NCBI RefSeq assembly: GCF_015711015.1
Contig: NZ_CP064653.1
Span: 2,728,001-2,792,000, forward strand
Direction of reading: 5' to 3'
DNA length: 64,000 nucleotides
Source of the DNA: Methylomonas sp. LL1
GTDB taxonomy: Bacteria > Pseudomonadota > Gammaproteobacteria > Methylococcales > Methylomonadaceae
The notes under the pieces were generated by a model, which made no database searches, was not told the DNA's origin, and saw only the letters and a program-made list of their open reading frames with translations. Position numbers and translations under genes: made by a program. This document shows, one piece after another, positions 57,148-64,000 of this stretch (positions within the stretch are counted from its first letter, which is position 1; each line of letters begins with the position of its first letter).

Positions 57148-58370
57148 TAGCCAAACACCTCTATTAAGGATTTGATGCCTTGCATCAACACATCGATTTC
57201 TTGGCGGGTATTGTACATTGCAAACGAGGCTCGCGCCGTGGCCGGCACGCCGTAAAAATCCATCACCGGCATCGCGCAATGGTGGCCGGCCCTGATCGCA
57301 ATGCCCAGACTGTCGAGCATGGTGCCGATGTCGTGCGGATGGATGTGATCCAACGTGAACGACAAGATGCCGCCCTTCTCCGCCGCCTGGCCGATGATAT
57401 TCAGGCCTTTGACCTGCAGAGCCTGCTCAGTGGCATAAGCCAGCAATTCGGCTTCGTAAGCGGCAATGTTATCCATGCCGATGGCGCTGACGTAATCAAT
57501 CGCAGCGCCCAAACCAATCACTTCGGCAATCGCCGGGGTGCCGGCCTCGAATTTATGCGGCAAGCCGGCATATTCGGTCTTGGCAAAAGTCACTTGGCGG
57601 ATCATATCGCCGCCGCCCTGATACGGCGGCATGGCTTCCAGTAAGGCCTGCTTGCCGTACATCACGCCGACACCGGACGGGCCGTAGAGTTTGTGGCCCG
57701 AGAACACGTAAAAATCGCAATCCAGGGCCTGCACATCCACCGCCATGTGGGGTATCGCCTGAGCGCCGTCCAACAGCACCGGAATATTTTTGGCATGGGC
57801 GGCGGCAACGATTTTTTCCACCGGATTGATGGTTCCCAGCGCATTGGACATCTGGGTGATCGCCACCAGCTTGGTTTTATCATTTAATAACTGCTCGAAC
57901 TCGTCGAAAAGCAGTTCGCCTTGTTGATTCATAGGCGCGACCTTCAACACCGCACCGATCTGCTGGCAAAGCATTTGCCAAGGCACGATGTTGGCGTGAT
58001 GTTCCATCGCGCTGATGACGATTTCGTCGCCGGCTTTGAACTGCGATTTGCCGTAGCTTTGCGCGACCAGATTGATCGCCTCGGTGGCGCCGCGCACGAA
58101 GATGATTTCTTTCGTGCTGGCTGCATTGATAAACGCCCTGATTTTTTCCCTCGCACCTTCAAACTTGTCGGTGGCTTTGACGCTCAAGGTATGCACGCCG
58201 CGATGAATGTTGGCGTATTCGTGGCTATAGGTATGCACGATGCTGTCTATCACCGCTTGCGGCTTCTGACAACTGGCGGCGTTATCCAGATAAACCAAGG
58301 GCTTATTGCGGATTTTTTCGCCGAGGATGGGGAAATCGGCGCGGATTTGTTCGATGGGAAATATGGTCAT
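57147..58370 (-). CDS. sufS: SufS cysteine desulfurase
   Basis: 407 residues, group II fold-type I PLP enzyme: the PLP Lys in FYVFSGHKLYGPSGVG and the active-site Cys in AGHHCAMP. It takes sulfur from cysteine and gives it to SufU. It is cotranscribed with sufU. Confidence 0.95.
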   Translation of the reverse strand: MTIFPIEQIRADFPILGEKIRNKPLVYLDNAASCQKPQAVIDSIVHTYSHEYANIHRGVHTLSVKATDKFEGAREKIRAFINAASTKEIIFVRGATEAINLVAQSYGKSQFKAGDEIVISAMEHHANIVPWQMLCQQIGAVLKVAPMNQQGELLFDEFEQLLNDKTKLVAITQMSNALGTINPVEKIVAAAHAKNIPVLLDGAQAIPHMAVDVQALDCDFYVFSGHKLYGPSGVGVMYGKQALLEAMPPYQGGGDMIRQVTFAKTEYAGLPHKFEAGTPAIAEVIGLGAAIDYVSAIGMDNIAAYEAELLAYATEQALQVKGLNIIGQAAEKGGILSFTLDHIHPHDIGTMLDSLGIAIRAGHHCAMPVMDFYGVPATARASFAMYNTRQEIDVLMQGIKSLIEVFG

Positions 58371-58450
58371 TGCTAACTTTTTGTATTCGTTGATTTTGTC
58401 TTAACTAAAAACTAGAATCGCCCGAGTCGATTCGTAAACTGGATAAAGCT

Positions 58451-59011
58451 ATGTCTGCCGTCTTTCCGCAAAAACACCTCACCGACATCGCCGAGTGGCA
58501 TCGCATGGGTGAAGCCGGGATTTTTCCACCCGAAAGCCACATGGAACTCATCGAAGGAGAAATTTTACATATGGCCCCGATTGGATTTAATCATGCCGGG
58601 CATCTTAATCGCTTGAATCGTCTCTTCAACCGTTTATTGGACGATCAGGTAGTCATCAGCGTTCAAAATCCTCTACAACTGGACGATCTTTCCGAACCCG
58701 AGCCCGATTTCGTATTGCTCAAACCGGAGGCCTCTTTTTATACAACCCGCTACCCAACCGCGGCCGACGTGCTGTTGCTGATTGAAGTTTCCGACACTAC
58801 CCTGCGTTTCGACCGCAACCAAAAACTGCGGCTCTACGCCGGCCACAATATCACCGAATACTGGATCGTCAATCTGATCGACGACTGCCTGGAAATCTAT
58901 CGCCAGCCGCAAGACGGCGATTACCTGGACAAATCCGTATTATCCAAAGCCGATAGCCTCAATTTACAGGCCTTGCCGAAAATACAAGTCGCAGTTTCGG
59001 CAATTTTATAG
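58451..59011 (+). CDS. Uma2-family protein inserted between sufD and sufS
   Basis: 186 residues, Uma2/DUF820 fold: LIEGEILHMAPIGFNHA, LSEPEPDFVLLKPE and LLLIEVSDTTLRFDRNQKLRLYA. It is on the plus strand while all suf genes are on the minus strand, and its 3' end overlaps the end of sufD by 6 bp. The function of the family is unknown. Confidence 0.82.
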   Translation: MSAVFPQKHLTDIAEWHRMGEAGIFPPESHMELIEGEILHMAPIGFNHAGHLNRLNRLFNRLLDDQVVISVQNPLQLDDLSEPEPDFVLLKPEASFYTTRYPTAADVLLLIEVSDTTLRFDRNQKLRLYAGHNITEYWIVNLIDDCLEIYRQPQDGDYLDKSVLSKADSLNLQALPKIQVAVSAIL

Positions 59012-60310
59012 GCTTATCGCGGGAAACCTCGCCAACAATTGCTCCAATAACAAGGCTTTCAAGTCGGCATCCTCGATCTTATCGACCATTTCGTTAGCAA
59101 AGGCAAAGGTCAAAATGTTTCTGGCCGATGCTTCGTCTATGCCGCGCGACTGCAGATAAAACACCGACTTTTCCTCCAACTGGCCGACCGTGACGCCGTG
59201 CGAACATTTAACGTCGTCGGCATAGATTTCCAGTTGCGGCTTGGTATCGACTTCCGCGTCGCCGGATAACAACAGATTGCGGTTGTTCATCTCCGAATCA
59301 CTTTGCTGCGCATCCTCGGCTACTACCACCCGCCCCTGAAACACCCCGCGCGCCCTATTGTCCAGCACGCCCTTATAAAACTCGCGGCTGATACCGTTCG
59401 GTTTCAAGTGATTGATGCGGGTATGGTTATCCAGATGCTGGCGTTTACCTCCCACGAACAAACCGTTCAAAGCACATTCGGCCGCCGTATCCAGATCGCT
59501 GTGAATATCGCAACGCGCCAACAAAGCGCCAAACGCAAAATTGTGATGGTTAAATCGGCTATCCGCTGCCTGTTTAACGTAGGTTCCACCAAAATGCTGG
59601 GCTTTTTCCGCTTCCAGTTGCACCTTGTACAGAGTTAAACCGGCGTTAGGTCCGAGCAGGCATTCGTTGACTGACGCAGTGAAATAGCTCTCGCAGCCTC
59701 CGACATAGGTTTCGATAATTTCGGCTTCGGCATGGTCGCCAATCGTTATCAAATTGCGGGTTGCGGCCAAGGCATCGGCTTCGGTCACCACATGCAAAAT
59801 CTGGATCGGCTTATCCAAGACCTGTTTGGCGGAAACGTCGATCAACACACCGTCATCGAACCAGGCATTGTTGAAAGCGATCAGACTGTGTTCGCCAGCC
59901 GTAACGGCTTGTCCCAAATAACTCTGCACAGTCTCTGGTCTATCTTGCAACGCCTGCTTCAGACTCGTCACCGTCACCGCATCCGGCAAATCGGCCAGAT
60001 TCGACAAGACTTCGGAAAAACGGCCATTCAGCAGCACCATGCACCAGGCATTTTCGAGCCGGAAAGCATTCAGCCAATCGGCATCCACGGCATCACTCGA
60101 TGCTGGCCTGAACAAGGTTTTGTTCAAAACCGACAGATTGGTGTAACGCCATTCTTCCTCGCGGGTATTGGGAAAACCGTGCTCGGCAAAGGCTTGCAAG
60201 CCTTTATTTCGAAACTGTTGCAACCAAGGCAAATCCTGTCCCGGTAACAAAGCAGCAATCGCCGGATAGGCCGCCAAATAGGGGGTTGTAGGTTGTTCGC
60301 CGCTCATCAT
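59006..60310 (-). CDS. sufD: SufD, Fe-S cluster assembly protein
   Basis: 434 residues with the UPF0051 beta-helix core ([46 protein letters not shown]) and the [21 protein letters not shown] end. SufD pairs with SufB and SufC in the SufBC2D scaffold. The ATG overlaps the sufC stop (ATGA). Confidence 0.94.
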   Translation of the reverse strand: MMSGEQPTTPYLAAYPAIAALLPGQDLPWLQQFRNKGLQAFAEHGFPNTREEEWRYTNLSVLNKTLFRPASSDAVDADWLNAFRLENAWCMVLLNGRFSEVLSNLADLPDAVTVTSLKQALQDRPETVQSYLGQAVTAGEHSLIAFNNAWFDDGVLIDVSAKQVLDKPIQILHVVTEADALAATRNLITIGDHAEAEIIETYVGGCESYFTASVNECLLGPNAGLTLYKVQLEAEKAQHFGGTYVKQAADSRFNHHNFAFGALLARCDIHSDLDTAAECALNGLFVGGKRQHLDNHTRINHLKPNGISREFYKGVLDNRARGVFQGRVVVAEDAQQSDSEMNNRNLLLSGDAEVDTKPQLEIYADDVKCSHGVTVGQLEEKSVFYLQSRGIDEASARNILTFAFANEMVDKIEDADLKALLLEQLLARFPAISL

Positions 60311-61056
60311 GCCGCCTGCCCTTCCAACCAGCTATAACCTTTTTCCTCCAGCTCCAGCGCCAGTTCCGGCCCGCCGGATTTAACGATCTTGCCGTCGGCC
60401 AGCACATGCACCACGTCGGGCTTGATGTAATCCAGCAGGCGTTGATAGTGGGTAATCATCAGGAACGAACGGTCGGGGCTACGCAAGGAGTTGACACCCT
60501 CGGCGACGATGCGCAGTGCGTCTATGTCCAGGCCGGAATCGGTTTCGTCCAGGATGCACAGTTTCGGCTCCAAGATCGCCGCCTGCAATATCTCGTTACG
60601 CTTCTTCTCGCCGCCGGAAAAGCCTTCGTTGACCGCGCGGTATAAAAACTTTTCATCCATCTGCAACAGCTTGACCTTACCCTTGACCAAGGCCAGGAAA
60701 TCCATCGCATCCACTTCCGGCAGGCCGTGATGCTTGCGCATCGCGTTCAGCGCGGCCTTCAGCAAATAAATATTGCTGACGCCGGGAATTTCCACCGGAT
60801 ACTGAAACGCCAGGAACACGCCTTCGCGGGCGCGAATTTCCGGGTCTAATTCCAGTAAATTTTTGCCGTCGTAAGTCACGCTACCGTCGGTGAAGGTGTA
60901 GCCGGATTTGCCGGACAGCACGTGCGACAAGGTGCTCTTGCCGGCGCCGTTTGGCCCCATGATGGCGTGGACTTCGCCCGGCTTGATATCCAGGCTTAGG
61001 CCCTTGAGGATGGGCTTATCATTGATGGAGACGTGAAGATTTTTTATGCTGAGCAT
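60307..61056 (-). CDS. sufC: SufC, Fe-S assembly ATPase
   Basis: 249 residues. Walker [10 protein letters not shown], signature [11 protein letters not shown] and Walker [14 protein letters not shown] show the SufC-type ABC ATPase. The EKKR variant of the signature is typical. In most bacteria sufC directly follows sufB. Here a repeat region and a bestrophin gene lie between. Confidence 0.95.
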   Translation of the reverse strand: MLSIKNLHVSINDKPILKGLSLDIKPGEVHAIMGPNGAGKSTLSHVLSGKSGYTFTDGSVTYDGKNLLELDPEIRAREGVFLAFQYPVEIPGVSNIYLLKAALNAMRKHHGLPEVDAMDFLALVKGKVKLLQMDEKFLYRAVNEGFSGGEKKRNEILQAAILEPKLCILDETDSGLDIDALRIVAEGVNSLRSPDRSFLMITHYQRLLDYIKPDVVHVLADGKIVKSGGPELALELEEKGYSWLEGQAA

Positions 61057-61194
61057 GTGTTTTTACCTAAATTTTAAATAATCCCGAACCTTATCGTTCC
61101 CATGCTCCGGCGTGGGAATGTAGCCCTTGACGCTCAAGCGTCACGATTGACTTGACTAGGTTGTTAAACCCAGCGTTGAATCTTTTGTTCCGTT

Positions 61195-62018
61195 GTGTCG
61201 CTATCGCGACGATTTTTCTAAAGTCGGTTCTCGGACCGACAGCCGAGATACTTTTCTTTGCTTGTCCAAAGAAAAGTATCCAAAAGAAACGACACCCGGA
61301 TGCCGCTTGTTTCCTGCGCTCCTCGTGTTTGATCGGGGTTTTCCGAAAGGGCCTCCCAGCCCCTACGGAAAACGCGATGCATCCCTGCATCGCCCCTAGC
61401 GGGCAATTCCGCTCAAACCCTCCGGTGCTCGGCGCGGCATAACGGGAGAAAAACCATCGCGAATTCAAAAACATTCTAAAAATGTAGGTCCGATTAGCGA
61501 AGCGTAATCGGACGGATGTTTAGTATTCCAAACAGCTCGATAAACACCATCCCACAATATTTCCTCTCCGAAACTTCGGAAATAGAAATTCTATTAATTC
61601 AATTCATTTGTCCGATTACGCTTCGCTAATCGAACCTACGCGAGCTGAACCACAGTGAAGCGCATCGATCGCGAACGATGTGCATCCTATCGTCGGCACA
61701 TCCTAAATATTCTTTCCACACCCCAAACATCCAACCACTGAAAAATCTCGCGGCGGAGTTTATTCCCCTTATGCCGCGCCGAGCACCGGAGGCTTTGAAT
61801 GGATTTGCCCGCAGGGGCGATGCAGGGATGCATCGCGTTTTACGTAGGGGCTGGGAAGCCCCTTCGGAAAACCCCGTTCAAAGCCTTCGGCGCGCAGGAT
61901 TTACGCGGCATGGGGTGTCGTTTCTTTTGGGTACTTTTCTTTGGACAAGCAAAGAAAAGTACCTCGGCTGTCGGGCCGAAACCCGACTTACAAATAACCC
62001 CGTCGCGACAGCGACACC
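61195..62018. repeat. nested inverted-repeat structure between sufC and the bestrophin gene
   Basis: Arms 61195-61444 and 61766-62018 are near-identical inverted copies (about 250 bp). Each contains a perfect hairpin: GATACTTTTCTTTG/CAAAGAAAAGTATC at 61247-61280, and the GTAC version at 61931-61962. Inside lie smaller inverted copies at 61484-61513 and 61610-61639, of the GTCCGATTAC...GCGAAGC type. The roughly 1 kb between sufC (61056) and the bestrophin gene (62095) holds no gene that I can support. Confidence 0.8.
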
Positions 62019-62094
62019 TTAATACAGCAATGAAAGCTAGAGCTTTCAAGACTACGTTCCCAAGCCAGAACTTGGTAACCAGAAAAACCAATAA

Positions 62095-63021
62095 TCAAAT
62101 CCTATCGGCCGCCTGTTCCGCCAAAATCGCGGCATTGCTTTTGATCCCATCACATATCATCTCCAACGGCAGATGACTCAAATTCTGTTCGGAAAACGGA
62201 TTTTGCAATTCCCATCCGATTCTATCCAACGACAACAACGGATAAGCCACCAGCAAGGCGATAAACGCCGACATCAAGCCGGCTTCGGCAATCAGGGAAA
62301 ACGGCAACAGCAACAGATAAATCAAGATGAAGCGCCGAGTCTTGATCGCATACACCAAGGGCATAGGCGTCTTCAAGATGCGTTCGCAGCCGCCGAGATG
62401 ATCGATCAATAGGCCGCGCTGTTCTTCAAATTGGCTGAACACGATCACTTCGACCCAATGCCGGGTCCGGGCCTGTTCCAGCAAAGCCGCTATCTTGCCG
62501 CTGATCAACATCGGCATGTGTCGGGCGTGGCTTAACTCGGCGATCTCGGCCTCGGTCAGCAATGGCTTCAGATCATCGAGATTTTTTTGCTGGCGCAAGG
62601 CCTCCTTCAATGCGAAGGCAAATGCCACGATCCATTTATTCATGTCTTGCCGCCACTGCCTGTCGTCGGGCCCATAATGCCAGGTCATCAACAGCAGATT
62701 CCGGCTTTGGTTGACGATGCCGCCCCATAACTTTCTGGCTTCCCACCAGCGTTCGTGACCGGCATTGGTCCGAAACACCAGCACCAGACCCAAGACCGCG
62801 CCGGTATATTCGAATGGCGTCACGGCAAGTTCGGGCAGTTTGTAAAAATGCAGATCGATCAACGCCAATAGCAGCGTGTAACAGGCCACGGCCAACACGC
62901 CGAGCAGAATTCGCGGGGTTACCGAGCCGCGCCAGGCCAGCGCGCCACGCAGAAAGCCCGGAGACTCTTGCTGATTGCTGAGTTCGTCGCTCGGTCTGGT
63001 CTGTAAATCTCGTAATGGCAT
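62095..63021 (-). CDS. bestrophin-like chloride-channel family protein
   Basis: 308 residues, UPF0187/bestrophin family: GLVLVFRTNAGHERWWEARKLWG near residue 78 is the signature, with membrane helices at the start and near residue 240. Bacterial members form pentameric ion channels (Na+ or anions). It starts only 12 bp after the sufB stop, so it is transcribed with sufB. It separates sufB from sufC. Confidence 0.88.
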   Translation of the reverse strand: MPLRDLQTRPSDELSNQQESPGFLRGALAWRGSVTPRILLGVLAVACYTLLLALIDLHFYKLPELAVTPFEYTGAVLGLVLVFRTNAGHERWWEARKLWGGIVNQSRNLLLMTWHYGPDDRQWRQDMNKWIVAFAFALKEALRQQKNLDDLKPLLTEAEIAELSHARHMPMLISGKIAALLEQARTRHWVEVIVFSQFEEQRGLLIDHLGGCERILKTPMPLVYAIKTRRFILIYLLLLPFSLIAEAGLMSAFIALLVAYPLLSLDRIGWELQNPFSEQNLSHLPLEMICDGIKSNAAILAEQAADRI

Positions 63022-63033
63022 AACTTCGCGGCC

Positions 63034-64000
63034 TTAACCGACCGCCCCTTCCAGACTGATGCCGAGCAAGGCTTGCGCTTCCACCGCAAATTCCATCGGC
63101 AGTTCCTTGAACACTTCCTTGCAAAAGCCGTTAACGATCATCGACACCGCATCCTCGGCCGACAAACCGCGTTGCTGGCAAAAGAACAATTGATCCTCGC
63201 TGATTTTGGAAGTGGTCGCTTCATGCTCGACCTGCGCCGACGGTTGCTTGACCTCGACATACGGAAAAGTATGCGCGCCGCATTTGTCGCCGACCAGCAG
63301 CGAGTCGCACTGGGTGTGGTTACGGGCGCTTTCAGCCGATTTGGCCACTTTCACCAAGCCGCGATAGGTATTTTGCGCCCTGCCGGCGGAAATACCCTTG
63401 GAAACGATGGTGCTGCGGGTATTCTTGCCGATGTGGATCATCTTGGTGCCGGTGTCGGCCTGTTGCAGGTTGTTGGTCAAGGCTACCGAATAAAACTCGC
63501 CGACCGAGTCATCGCCCAGCAACACGCAACTCGGATATTTCCAGGTAATCGCTGAACCGGTTTCGACCTGGGTCCAGGAGACTTTGGAGTTGCGGCCACG
63601 GCATTCGGCGCGCTTGGTCACAAAGTTGTAAATGCCGCCCTTGCCGTCCTTGTCGCCGGGATACCAGTTCTGCACGGTCGAATATTTGATTTGCGCGTTG
63701 TCCAAAGCGACCAACTCCACCACGGCGGCATGCAACTGGTTTTCGTCGCGCATCGGCGCGGTGCAGCCTTCCAGGTAGGAAACGTGCGAGCCTTCGTCGG
63801 CGATGATCAGGGTTCTTTCGAATTGTCCGGTATTGGCGGCGTTGATGCGGAAATAGGTCGACAACTCCATCGGGCAGCGCACACCCTTGGGGATGTAAAC
63901 GAAGGAACCGTCGGTGAATACCGCCGAGTTCAACGCGGCAAAGAAGTTATCGCCGGGCGGCACCACGGTGCCGAGATATTGTTGCACCAGTTCGGGATAT
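63034..64000 (-). CDS. sufB: SufB, Fe-S scaffold protein (5' end beyond window)
   Basis: The last 322 residues are visible; the frame runs off the window end ([14 protein letters not shown]). The [42 protein letters not shown] and [31 protein letters not shown] segments are SufB hallmarks. It forms the SufBC2D scaffold on which Fe-S clusters are built. The start codon lies outside the window. Confidence 0.94.
   Translation of the reverse strand, partial: YPELVQQYLGTVVPPGDNFFAALNSAVFTDGSFVYIPKGVRCPMELSTYFRINAANTGQFERTLIIADEGSHVSYLEGCTAPMRDENQLHAAVVELVALDNAQIKYSTVQNWYPGDKDGKGGIYNFVTKRAECRGRNSKVSWTQVETGSAITWKYPSCVLLGDDSVGEFYSVALTNNLQQADTGTKMIHIGKNTRSTIVSKGISAGRAQNTYRGLVKVAKSAESARNHTQCDSLLVGDKCGAHTFPYVEVKQPSAQVEHEATTSKISEDQLFFCQQRGLSAEDAVSMIVNGFCKEVFKELPMEFAVEAQALLGISLEGAVG

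Noticed and set aside
61195-62018. CRISPR array
   Set aside because: The repeats are inverted and nested, not direct and evenly spaced, and no cas genes are near.

Overview
The window looks like the chromosome of a gammaproteobacterial methylotroph, most likely a nitrogen-fixing type I methanotroph of the Methylomonas/Methylobacter kind. The evidence is a lanthanide-type methanol dehydrogenase cluster (xoxF, xoxJ, a c-type cytochrome and a free-standing pqqA), a nifB/nifQ/nifO accessory cluster, a Suf iron-sulfur system and an alternative N-type ATPase. No methane monooxygenase gene lies in the window, so methanotrophy is inferred. No tRNA, rRNA or CRISPR array was seen.

Layout. 0-2.3 kb: the end of an ABC exporter operon (two ABC-2 permeases). 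2.3-5.8 kb (minus strand): a TorT-like periplasmic binding protein and a TorS-like hybrid kinase, divergent from xoxF. 5.8-6.5 kb: a regulatory gap holding a decayed receiver-domain remnant and short inverted and direct repeats. 6.5-10 kb: xoxF-xoxJ-xoxG-like-pqqA. 10.2-12.7 kb: a SulP-family anion transporter divergent from a broken dabA-like (DUF2309) gene. 12.7-19.2 kb: an N-ATPase operon (beta, epsilon, AtpQ-like, a, c, b, alpha, gamma) with no visible atpR and a palindromic element between c and b.

19.3-33.4 kb (minus strand): nine tightly packed signalling genes, most overlapping by 4 bp. They comprise an HD-GYP response regulator, a PhnD-like lipoprotein, a membrane hybrid kinase with PAS, a PocR-PAS kinase, a heme-motif (DUF3365-like) kinase, a lone receiver, a receiver-kinase-receiver protein, a UrtA-like lipoprotein and a second membrane hybrid kinase. 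This is the most striking block. It looks like a multi-input phosphorelay whose only recognisable output is a cyclic-di-GMP phosphodiesterase.

33.6-39.2 kb (minus strand): nifB, a 2[4Fe-4S] ferredoxin, nifO, a flavodiiron protein, two [2Fe-2S] ferredoxins (one resembling Shethna protein II), nifQ and a small unknown gene. They are preceded by a good sigma-54 promoter and a NifA-type upstream site. 39.3-42.9 kb: an Mla-type lipid transport operon. 43.2-55.5 kb: a Uma2 protein, parC, a glutaredoxin/CcdA-like membrane protein, an FtsH paralogue, flavin reductase, a DUF2818 protein, lysS, an ATPase + TOPRIM-like pair (possible phage defence) wedged between lysS and prfB, prfB and lgt.

55.5-64 kb: a Rieske ferredoxin, rsmJ and the suf genes (sufB, sufC, sufD, sufS, sufU). 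The suf order is broken by a bestrophin-like gene, a 0.8-kb nested inverted-repeat structure and a Uma2 gene. Iron-sulfur assembly, nitrogenase cofactor synthesis and O2-protection proteins lie in one neighbourhood, which fits an aerobic diazotroph.
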